From the NCBI GenBank assembly GCA_003505715.1, contig DNXU01000119.1:14529-20102 (forward strand): a stretch of DNA of 5,574 nucleotides. Reading direction: 5' to 3'. Below the pieces are notes generated by a model. The model was not told the origin of the DNA. It did no database searches and saw only the letters and a list, made by a program, of their open reading frames with translations. Shown here one piece after another: positions 1 to 5,574 of this stretch. This stretch comes from Cyanobacteria bacterium UBA8803 (GTDB lineage: Bacteria; Cyanobacteriota; Cyanobacteriia; Cyanobacteriales; Coleofasciculaceae). A program made the position numbers and the translations under genes. The first letter of the stretch is position 1. The number at the start of each line of letters is the position of its first letter.

Positions 1-8
1 GATTTTTT

Positions 9-36
9 TCATCCCTCATCCCTCATCCCTTATCCT
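9..36. repeat. Heptanucleotide tandem repeat (TCATCCC), STRR-like
   Basis: Three perfect tandem copies of TCATCCC (9-15, 16-22, 23-29) are followed by a degenerate fourth, TTATCCT (30-36), directly after a T-run. Short tandem heptamer repeats of this kind are common between cyanobacterial genes. The block lies about 115 bp before the kinase start. No role is implied by the sequence. Confidence 0.75.
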
Positions 37-140
37 GTATAGGAATAGAATGTATGTAGACATGAGTTTTAGCTTCTGCCCCAAACCCACTCAAACAGGG
101 TTGATGGCATTCCCTGGGTGCAGGTCAACCCAAGACTATA

Positions 141-146
141 GAGGTG
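141..146 (+). promoter_or_regulatory. Ribosome binding site that decides the kinase start
   Basis: GAGGTG sits 6-8 bases before the ATG at 153, a good Shine-Dalgarno position. The in-frame GTG at 144 is the last part of this same motif and has no separate ribosome site at usable spacing. This favours the ATG at 153 over the longer GTG start. Confidence 0.6.
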
Positions 147-152
147 CTGTCG

Positions 153-2453
153 ATGGACCCCGAATACGATTTCCAGCCGTTGTCATCTAAATCGAATGGC
201 AAGCCGCTTCAGTCTTCGCCTCAAACCAATACAGCTCAGTTTGACGAGAGTCAAGAACAGGCGTTGGATTTGGCCTGGTTGTTGGCGGTTTTGCGTCGTC
301 GAGCTACAGTAATGGCAGGTGTAGCCCTTGCCTTAACAATAATTACTGGTAGCTTCATAGTCTGGAAATCGAAGAGCGTGCGCCCCACGTATGAAGGCTC
401 GTTTCGGCTTTTGGTTGAGCCGATCACGGCACAAGGCCGATTAGCTCAAGAATTCTTAACAGCTCAAACTGAGGCAGGTACAGACATTCAGAAAATCAGG
501 GTTGATGAAACGGCTTTGCTGGACTACGAAACCCAGATTCGAGTTTTACGGAGTCCTGTACTCATAGAGCCAATTCTCAAACAGATTCAAACCCAGTATC
601 CCGGGATGAGCTATGACTCCCTGCTCGGCAAACTCAGTATTAGCAGGGTCAAGTATGAAAAAGATGGCAAACAACAAGGGACTAAAATTTTACAAGTTAA
701 TTACTTGGACTTAGACCCTGAAAAAATTAATTTTGTCCTCGATAAAGTTGCCAAAGCTTATCTGAAGTACAGTCTCGATCAGCGCCAAACCAGCCTGCGT
801 CAGGGCATCACTTTTCTGGAAAAACAGTTACCAGATATGTACAAGCAAGTGAATACAGTTCAGGAACAACTCCAAAGCTTGCGGGAACAGTACAATCTTA
901 TCGATCCAGAAGTGGCAGGTAACTCCCTATCCGAACATGCTCTACTCATTCAAAGGCAACGATTAGATACTGAAGCACAACTGGCTGAAACCCGCTCTCT
1001 CTACGCTACTCTACAAGGACTGTTGAATAACGCAAATACTACTGCACTTCTGGCTAAGGATGCCAATGCCTACGAAACTTTATTAGGACAAATCCAGAAA
1101 CTAGAAACCCAAATTGCCATAGATTCATCTGTATTTCGTGAAGACAGTGCGCCAATGCAGATGCTACGGGAGCAGCAGCAAAATCTACAGCGTTTGTCAA
1201 CTCAAGAAGCTCAGGAAGTACTTGAAAAATTAGCTGGCCAAATTCAAGGATTAGAGGAGCGCTATCAAACCATTGCCAAAACCGAAAATCAGGTCAATCA
1301 ACAAATTAGCAATTTGCCAGAGGCAGCACGTCGGCATCACGATTTAGAGCAGAAATTAGAAGTTGCTACGGATAACCTCAAGGAATTTCTCAAAAAACGA
1401 GAAGCTTTAAGATTAGACGCCGCCCAGCAGGAAGTGCCTTGGCAGCTCATTGATGGGCCAAAGATACCCCGTAATGCAGAGGGCGAGCCGATTCCTGCTG
1501 AATCTGCACAAACCAAGCGTCAGTTACTAATAGCTGCGATTTTAAGTTCGCTACTTGGCATAGGGGTTGGTTTTCTGATCGAGGTGCTGGATACAGTTTT
1601 CCATAGTCCTGAGGATCTCAAAGGTGTAACCAGACTGCCCATCTTGGGAATGATTCCTTTGACCAAGCAAGTGAAGAAACTATCCCATAAATCGCAGAAA
1701 TTGGCTATTGTGGCCAAAGCAATCAACTCAGTGTTAATAAGGGATTGTTCTCCTGTAGCTACCAATGGCAATACAGGTGATAGGTACAGAATTTTCCCAT
1801 TTTTAGAGGCTTTCCGCTCTCTTTATACAAACATCCACTTGCTGAGGTCTAAGAAGCCTATCCATTCTCTATCCATTAGCTCAGCAGTACCTGGGGATGG
1901 GAAAACAACCGTTGCTGTTTACCTGGCACAAACGGCAGCAGCAATTGGCCAGAAAGTCTTGCTGGTGGACGCCGATTTGCGTTTTCCTCAACTCCACCAT
2001 CGTTTGGAATTACCAAATGTAACTGGACTTCATGAACTAATAACCACAGATTTAAATCTAGATGATATCATCCAGAAACCTTCTCCAGATGAGAACTTCT
2101 TTGTATTGACCGCTGGTCAGACCGTACCAGACCCGATCAAGCTGCTCTCATCTGATAAGATGCAGTATCTCATGGATCAATTTCAAGCCCGTTTTGACCT
2201 GCCAATCTACGACACGCCACCCCTTTTGGGCCTTGGAGACGGTAATCTGCTAGCGGCTAAGGCAGATGGCACATTACTAGTTGTAGCAATCGATAAAACA
2301 GACCGTACCATGCTAATGAAAGCATTTGATGGATTAAAGATTGCTGGAGCTTCGGTCTTAGGTATAGTTGCCAACGGCGTTCAAAACCACGCCATTAGTG
2401 CTTATGCTCCCCATAAGAGAACTATCAAAAATCCTACATCAATTTTACGTTGA
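153..2453 (+). CDS. Wzz/BY-kinase fusion: polysaccharide co-polymerase and tyrosine autokinase (Wzc type)
   Basis: This inner-membrane protein of 766 aa should control chain length and export of an exopolysaccharide or capsule by the Wzx/Wzy route, through cycles of tyrosine autophosphorylation. Residues are numbered from ATG 153. A polar N-terminus (1-37) leads into a Wzz domain with membrane segment 1 at about 53-71. A long periplasmic part is rich in Gln/Glu coiled coil (about 213-250 and 335-420). A Pro-rich stretch (434-449) precedes membrane segment 2 (458-479). The cytoplasmic P-loop kinase has Walker A GDGKTT (581-586, Lys584), Walker A' VLLVDADLR (602-610) and Walker B IYDTPP (685-690). 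Length and domain order are normal for the fused form. Oddities: the C-terminal tail has a single Tyr (751) instead of a cluster, and the EAFRSLY site (552-558) has Tyr where the EX2RX2R oligomerisation motif has its second Arg. A GTG at 144 is the alternative start. The 3' end overlaps the convergent glycosyltransferase remnant by 20 bp. Confidence 0.93.
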   Translation: MDPEYDFQPLSSKSNGKPLQSSPQTNTAQFDESQEQALDLAWLLAVLRRRATVMAGVALALTIITGSFIVWKSKSVRPTYEGSFRLLVEPITAQGRLAQEFLTAQTEAGTDIQKIRVDETALLDYETQIRVLRSPVLIEPILKQIQTQYPGMSYDSLLGKLSISRVKYEKDGKQQGTKILQVNYLDLDPEKINFVLDKVAKAYLKYSLDQRQTSLRQGITFLEKQLPDMYKQVNTVQEQLQSLREQYNLIDPEVAGNSLSEHALLIQRQRLDTEAQLAETRSLYATLQGLLNNANTTALLAKDANAYETLLGQIQKLETQIAIDSSVFREDSAPMQMLREQQQNLQRLSTQEAQEVLEKLAGQIQGLEERYQTIAKTENQVNQQISNLPEAARRHHDLEQKLEVATDNLKEFLKKREALRLDAAQQEVPWQLIDGPKIPRNAEGEPIPAESAQTKRQLLIAAILSSLLGIGVGFLIEVLDTVFHSPEDLKGVTRLPILGMIPLTKQVKKLSHKSQKLAIVAKAINSVLIRDCSPVATNGNTGDRYRIFPFLEAFRSLYTNIHLLRSKKPIHSLSISSAVPGDGKTTVAVYLAQTAAAIGQKVLLVDADLRFPQLHHRLELPNVTGLHELITTDLNLDDIIQKPSPDENFFVLTAGQTVPDPIKLLSSDKMQYLMDQFQARFDLPIYDTPPLLGLGDGNLLAAKADGTLLVVAIDKTDRTMLMKAFDGLKIAGASVLGIVANGVQNHAISAYAPHKRTIKNPTSILR

Positions 2454-2908
2454 ATTTGGTTGGAGATTGAAGGGAAAGCTGCCGTAGTTGAGTTGGGGGT
2501 AAGCTTACTTTCGGAATAAGTTTCCACAGGCAGATGGTAGAGCCCCGGATAGGCTTGTTGTATTTGATAACAGGCTCTAGTTGCCAGGGAGACGTTCTCT
2601 CAATTTTATACCGCAATCCCTGGGAAGGTGTGACTAAAAACACATCGCTAAAACCATCAGGAATCTGAGGCACGTTTGGTTCAACAACCAACAGAAGCTT
2701 CACCTTTGGATCGAGCAGATAGCTGAGAGACACAATATTGCCTAAGGCAGAATCAACCCTACGACCATTAGCCTCACCGATCGCCAGTGGGTTATAAGCT
2801 TGGTTAATAACGCGAGCTGCCTGGAAGTAACAGAAGCTAGATTGCTTGTTCCACCATGTCTTAGCTGAAGAATTCATCCCACAAGAGGCAATTCCCAGCA
2901 AAACTAGG

Positions 2909-2916
2909 GCGATCGC
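2909..2916. repeat. HIP1 octamer
   Basis: GCGATCGC lies inside the C-terminal half of the broken GT39-like gene, showing that this region carries the host's own sequence signature and is not obviously foreign. Confidence 0.8.
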
Positions 2917-3541
2917 AACGATTTGCCACAGCTTTTGCTTTTTTAGATTAGCCGAACTAGAGGTAATTTGAATAGTAATGAGGTAGGAAACAGAAATCTG
3001 AATGCCCAAATATGAGGGGAGTAAGTACCTTGGTGGGATAGTGGCTGACAAGCTTCCTTTCGGTATAAGTGCTACTGGAATAACCAAAATTAATACTAAT
3101 ATGAACAGCCAAACTCGCTGTGCCGCATGGCGATAGAGGAAATAAATCGAATAGCCTGTCAGTAATAAAAGCAGTAGGCCCAATATCTTTAAAGGAATCA
3201 AAAATTGTGGCGAAGCTGCTGTTGTAACGTTGAAATCAAAGAAAATCCGGCTGAGAATACCTACCCAATGTTTAACGGAAGACAATAATCCTTCGGGAAA
3301 GAAGGATAAACCCACTTTTTTATGAGGCTTGTCGATTAGAAAAACTGATAGCCAAGGTAGGAAAGTCAGCCATCCAGCCAGCAAAGCTAATAGGTAAGCC
3401 TTAACTTTCTTACTCCATCGAAAGTCTTCAGTTGCTAATAAATATATACCATGCCCTATAGCAACTAACCCGGACAAAAAAAAGGAATAGAGACCCAGCG
3501 CTATAGTAGCTCCATAAATTCCCCAACTAACCTTGCTCTGA

Positions 3542-3559
3542 ACTGCCCAAGCACTGCCC
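3542..3559. repeat. Direct repeat ACTGCCC next to the deletion junction
   Basis: ACTGCCC occurs at 3542-3548 and 3553-3559, 11 bp apart, within a few bases of the point where the two frames of the broken glycosyltransferase meet (about 3530-3540). Short direct repeats can assist slippage deletions, but both copies encode residues that fit the normal protein (WGQCLGSS), so the placement may be chance. Confidence 0.5.
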
Positions 3560-3932
3560 CCACAATCTAGCTATTACAAAATATAATGGCGTAAGCTGAG
3601 GTTCTTCTAACATTAAACCCATCACTGTATCAGTAACACCTTTGTCAGGATTAATCCTTTGAAACTTGTGTAAATCTTCAATACTGATTACATGACCATC
3701 AGCAACTTCACCTACCAATTCTCCTGTTGTATAGCCAGCAATCCTCAAGGAGGTATAAACTTCGTCGCGCCAGTATACTTTTCGGTCGAGATTAACGAAC
3801 CGAAAACTTACGCCCAGCACTAGCAGAATTACCCAAAAAATCTTTAAGCGGTTAAATTTTTGTTTTCTAGGCAGCATTAACGCGATATCTGGTTTCATAG
3901 GATTATGTACAATTATGCACTCAGTTTGAGTT

Positions 3933-4394
3933 ATGAATCCATTAGACTCACAAAAAATTTTAGCTTCAGAGGTCAAGTCCAAGACTAAACCATGGACTGA
4001 TGGGTTGATTTTTGTAATTGCTATGTGGCTTCTCAGTCGGCTCACAATTTTCATAGCGATGCAGTTAGTTGCTCCCTTACTTCCCCTTTCACCTGCACGG
4101 GAAGAGAACGCACTGGGTTTTACTCCCAACTTTGTGCCCCAAATTGGCTGGGAACTTTTCTCACATTGGGATGGTGTTTGGTATCGGCAAATTGCTATCT
4201 CAGGCTATGACTATGCAAATACCGGGGGATACGAGTCTGTCGCGTTCTTTCCCCTGTTTCCCTTACTCACTCGTGGAGTGATGACCCTTGGTTTACCGTT
4301 TGAAGTAGCAGGTACATTAGTAAACAGCCTGGCGTTTTTGGGTGCCCTATTCCTTTTGTACCGTTGGGCTAACAAGTGCTATGGTATTGGGTAG
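3933..4394 (+). pseudogene. Truncated PIG-V/Gpi18-like membrane mannosyltransferase (N-terminal third)
   Basis: The 153-residue frame matches the start of cyanobacterial integral-membrane mannosyltransferases related to PIG-V (GT76). It has a first membrane helix at about 24-48, then the loop HWDGVWYRQIA (78-88) with the Asp typical of the first external loop in GT-C enzymes, then AFFPLFPLL (104-112), and a second hydrophobic stretch at 124-145. The frame then reads RWANKCYGIG and stops at 4392-4394. Family members are usually near 400 aa with eight or more helices, so roughly 250 C-terminal residues are absent. None of the three + frames up to the neighbouring stop at 4425 restores a recognisable continuation. 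No strong ribosome site precedes the ATG (only a weak GAG, too close). It diverges from the other broken glycosyltransferase across 34 bp. A short functional protein is conceivable but unlikely. Confidence 0.75.
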
Positions 4395-4424
4395 CATAGA
4401 CGAAAAGCCTTTTGGCACACACTT

Positions 4425-4949
4425 TCAAATACCTAACCAAATCAACCCACCTACAGTTAGAATAATGGCAATCAAAGCAACCCAAATAAATTGATTATCC
4501 TTGGTGTTAACCTGGCTGAGATCTACAGGTTCAGGTGTAAGCTTTGGTCGCCGATCGCTTGTACTCGCGCCCGCACTACTACCACGACGGTATTGGGACT
4601 CACTCTCAGCGATCGCTCCCAAGTCAGGTATTTTAGTCATCCATTCTTCGGGTCGTTTGAGCTTAGGAGCTTGTAGAATGTAGAGCAAGCGTTTGCCTTG
4701 CTTGCGGGTTTCTGGATCAGGATGGCGGCTTAGCTGCTGACAAAGCGCGATCGCCTCCGCTGTTTCTCCCGCCGCCTCGTAAGCAGTTACTAACCACATT
4801 TGCGCCTCTCCCCCCAAGCGTGAGTTCCGGTTCATCAAGGCACAGGCAGCCTCTAAACGCTTCACAGCACTTTTATACTCGCCCCGCTCAAAGGCGGCTT
4901 TTCCAGCTTGGTACTCAATTTGGAATTGTTCTTTATTCTCTGAACTCAC
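4425..4949 (-). CDS. Small TPR protein with C-terminal membrane anchor
   Basis: This 174-aa protein has two TPR-like helical hairpins: about 10-38 (YQAGKAAFERGEYKSAVKRL) and 46-75 (AQMWLVTAYEAAGETAEAIA). A conserved-looking RLLYILQAPKLKRPEEW stretch (87-103) follows. A polar, Ser/Pro-rich linker leads to DLSQVNTKDN (143-152) and a single hydrophobic helix (154-173) at the extreme C-terminus. This layout suggests a tail-anchored protein whose TPR part faces the cytoplasm and binds a partner; the partner is unknown. It resembles a short TPR protein I associate with many cyanobacteria, usually annotated only by the repeat. The start is GTG 4949: an in-frame stop lies ten codons upstream, and the first internal ATG (residue 39) would remove the first repeat. 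A GGGGG run about 12 bases before the GTG is a poor ribosome site. The gene converges on the mannosyltransferase fragment with a 30-bp gap. Confidence 0.85.
   Translation of the reverse strand: MSSENKEQFQIEYQAGKAAFERGEYKSAVKRLEAACALMNRNSRLGGEAQMWLVTAYEAAGETAEAIALCQQLSRHPDPETRKQGKRLLYILQAPKLKRPEEWMTKIPDLGAIAESESQYRRGSSAGASTSDRRPKLTPEPVDLSQVNTKDNQFIWVALIAIILTVGGLIWLGI
4609..4616. repeat. HIP1 octamer
   Basis: GCGATCGC lies within the TPR gene, in codons for the start of its polar linker (the GAIAES region). Confidence 0.8.
4747..4754. repeat. HIP1 octamer
   Basis: GCGATCGC is the second copy in the TPR gene, in codons for the second TPR hairpin (the EAIAL region), 138 bp from the other. Confidence 0.8.
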
Positions 4950-4979
4950 GTTTAGTCCAATCCCCCAATCGGGTCATCC

Positions 4980-4992
4980 ACTTCGGGGAAGT
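4980..4992. other. Small hairpin in the TPR gene leader
   Basis: ACTTC-GGG-GAAGT forms a 5-bp stem with a 3-base loop, 31 bases before the GTG start of the TPR gene, beside a purine-rich run on the minus strand (about 4993-5012). On the minus strand an alternative pairing GGGG/CCCC overlaps it. There is no T-run, so it is not a standard terminator. A role in translation is only a guess. Confidence 0.25.
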
Positions 4993-5073
4993 CCTCCCCC
5001 TTATCTCCCTTGTACCTTGAGAATAGCCCAAAACTATCTTTGATGAAAGCATAATTATCTGGAACTCAATCCC

Positions 5074-5101
5074 ATGCTAGACATTCAGTTACCTTTATCA
5101 A
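5074..5101 (-). promoter_or_regulatory. Candidate sigma-70 type promoter for the TPR gene
   Basis: On the minus strand, TTGATA (5101-5096) and TAGCAT (5079-5074) are 16 bp apart, matching the -35 consensus at 5 of 6 and the -10 at 4 of 6 positions. It would give a leader of about 120 bases before GTG 4949. It also lies just upstream of the divergent secreted-protein gene at 5121. Matches of this quality can arise by chance. Confidence 0.3.
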
Positions 5102-5120
5102 GTTATCTTGAGGGAAAACC

Positions 5121-5552
5121 ATGCTGAAGAGAGATTCATTGCAGCAACCTTGGCTGAGTTCCGTTATCACCTCTTTGACTGTAGGAGTTGCCTGGGTGAC
5201 ATCATCGGCACTACCAGTAGCAGCAAGGCCCTTGATCGTTCAGTCATCAACCTGCTCTTCCGTAATTTACGGTAGTCCAATTCCTGCCCCAGTACCAGTG
5301 AATCCCGCCACAGGCCAACCTTGTTCGGTTTCATCCCCTAAATACCGGGATTACGACTCAATCAGAACCCCTATAAGAGGAACGATTCGGAACTCAACCT
5401 TAATTAATCCCACCATAATTGATTCCACGATTTCTGACTCAGTACTGGTTGAACCCATAATCATCAATTCATCCAGGTCTAATAGAAGGACAGTATTGCG
5501 ATCGCGAGTCATCTACCCTTCATCAGAAATCCGGATTCGCATTGAGCAATAA
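5121..5552 (+). CDS. Secreted small protein with five-residue repeats, function unknown
   Basis: I do not recognise a named family. The 143-aa product begins with a Sec-type signal peptide: basic start (Lys3, Arg4), hydrophobic core at about 15-33, and likely signal peptidase I cleavage after LPVAA (Ala35/Arg36). The mature part has two Cys (45 and 68) that could pair after export and a Pro-rich stretch between them (52-67). Residues 90-119 form six consecutive pentads of the type [hydrophobic]-[N/D/E]-[S/P]-[T/V/I]-[I/L], for example INPTI, IDSTI and SDSVL. Such a strict five-residue period with paired Ile/Leu at unit boundaries suggests a short beta-solenoid like pentapeptide-repeat proteins, though the usual central Leu/Phe is replaced by Ser/Pro. 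The basic C-terminus ends RIRIEQ. A clear ribosome site, GAGGG at 5110-5114, precedes the ATG by 6 bases. It should act in the periplasm or outside the cell. Confidence 0.82.
   Translation: MLKRDSLQQPWLSSVITSLTVGVAWVTSSALPVAARPLIVQSSTCSSVIYGSPIPAPVPVNPATGQPCSVSSPKYRDYDSIRTPIRGTIRNSTLINPTIIDSTISDSVLVEPIIINSSRSNRRTVLRSRVIYPSSEIRIRIEQ
5498..5505. repeat. HIP1 octamer
   Basis: GCGATCGC lies near the 3' end of the secreted-protein gene, just after the pentad repeats (codons of VLRSRV). Confidence 0.8.
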
Positions 5553-5555
5553 ATC

Positions 5556-5574
5556 TGGTAATTGGTAATTGGTA
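5556..5574. repeat. Heptanucleotide tandem repeat (TGGTAAT), STRR-like, cut by window end
   Basis: TGGTAAT is repeated at 5556-5562 and 5563-5569, with a partial third copy from 5570, beginning four bases after the stop of the secreted-protein gene. The array continues beyond the window, so its copy number is unknown. Its unit differs from the heptamer at the left end. Confidence 0.75.

Larger units (their letters stand above)
2434..3898 (-). pseudogene. GT39/PMT-like membrane glycosyltransferase, broken by internal deletion and frameshift
   Basis: An intact relative would be a polytopic GT-C enzyme of about 550 aa moving a sugar from a polyprenyl-phosphate carrier. The N-terminal piece (ATG 3898 to stop 3527-3529, 123 aa) has membrane segment 1, then YWRDEVYTS with the acidic pair typical of the first external loop, then a PLYFVIARLWGQ segment. 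It reads through GSSEQG to a stop. The remainder is in another frame, open from 3570 to 2434 with no ATG near its start. It resumes as KVSWGIYGATIALGLYS, followed by about seven hydrophobic segments, the PRYLLPSYLG motif and a soluble C-terminal part. From the family pattern, roughly 75-80 residues between GSS and KVSW are missing, including two or three membrane segments and the usual SPFH-x-x-Y-x-QEAR-like motif. A TTG at 3477 could be taken as a start for a 347-aa protein, but that lies mid-helix and is artificial. Recognition of the family is confident; the exact size of the loss is inferred. Confidence 0.8.

Noticed and set aside
9..36. Repeat block considered as a CRISPR remnant or protein-binding iterons
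   Set aside because: The unit is seven bases with no spacers, which fits a simple STRR-type tandem repeat.
1520..1771. 83-codon open frame on the minus strand
   Set aside because: It lies antisense within the kinase gene, with no ribosome site or recognisable protein features.
2434..3477. A separate intact 347-aa membrane protein starting at TTG 3477
   Set aside because: The TTG lies inside a hydrophobic segment whose upstream residues (KVSWGIYGATIALGLYS) are plainly part of the same protein; it is the remainder of a broken gene.
3899..4129. Upstream extension of the GT39-like N-terminal piece by 77 codons
   Set aside because: It is antisense to the conserved part of the PIG-V-like gene, has no family resemblance and is polar and irregular. 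The protein-like sequence starts at ATG 3898 or a few codons after it.
4025..4281. Two short plus-strand open frames
   Set aside because: They are alternative frames of the PIG-V-like fragment. I checked them as possible frameshifted continuations and they show no membrane helices or family motifs.
2434..4394. Insertion sequence scar as the cause of the gene breaks
   Set aside because: No terminal inverted repeats, target duplication or transposase remnant is visible at either junction; plain deletion explains what is seen.
4400..4424. Possible terminator between the convergent genes at 4394 and 4425
   Set aside because: AAAAGCCTTTT is only a tiny A/T palindrome with no room for a loop and no stable GC stem.
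4491..5020. Three plus-strand open frames of 60-66 codons
   Set aside because: They are antisense to the TPR gene and its leader, rich in Arg and Ser, as expected from shadow frames.

Overview
This 5.6 kb window is very probably cyanobacterial chromosome. Four copies of the palindrome GCGATCGC (the HIP1 octamer abundant in many cyanobacteria) are present. Heptanucleotide tandem repeats of the cyanobacterial STRR kind occur at both ends. The encoded proteins also resemble families I know from filamentous cyanobacteria. The genus cannot be fixed from sequence alone.

Layout: (1) 1-152, leader with a CATCCCT-type heptamer repeat. (2) 153-2453 (+), a full-length Wzz plus tyrosine-kinase fusion, the polysaccharide co-polymerase that governs exopolysaccharide or capsule chain length and export. 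(3) 2434-3898 (-), a GT39/PMT-like membrane glycosyltransferase broken by an internal deletion and frameshift, whose 3' end overlaps the kinase gene tail to tail by 20 bp. (4) 3933-4394 (+), the N-terminal third of a PIG-V/Gpi18-like membrane mannosyltransferase, cut off by an early stop. (5) 4425-4949 (-), a small TPR protein with a C-terminal membrane anchor. (6) 5121-5552 (+), a small secreted protein with a run of five-residue repeats. (7) 5556-5574, a TGGTAAT heptamer repeat running off the window.

The genes alternate in strand (+ - + - +), so no operon lies within the window. The functional theme is the cell envelope: one apparently intact polysaccharide assembly kinase beside two polytopic GT-C type glycosyltransferases that both look dead. 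An annotation taking open frames at face value would report three normal proteins in 2434-4394. Comparison with the architecture of these families suggests two pseudogenes instead. The two outer small genes look intact and have no evident tie to polysaccharide synthesis.

I found no RNA gene, insertion sequence, CRISPR array, origin or convincing Rho-independent terminator, and no evidence for a new multi-gene system. The observations most worth following are the paired glycosyltransferase decay, the tyrosine-poor tail of the kinase, and the pentad-repeat secreted protein.
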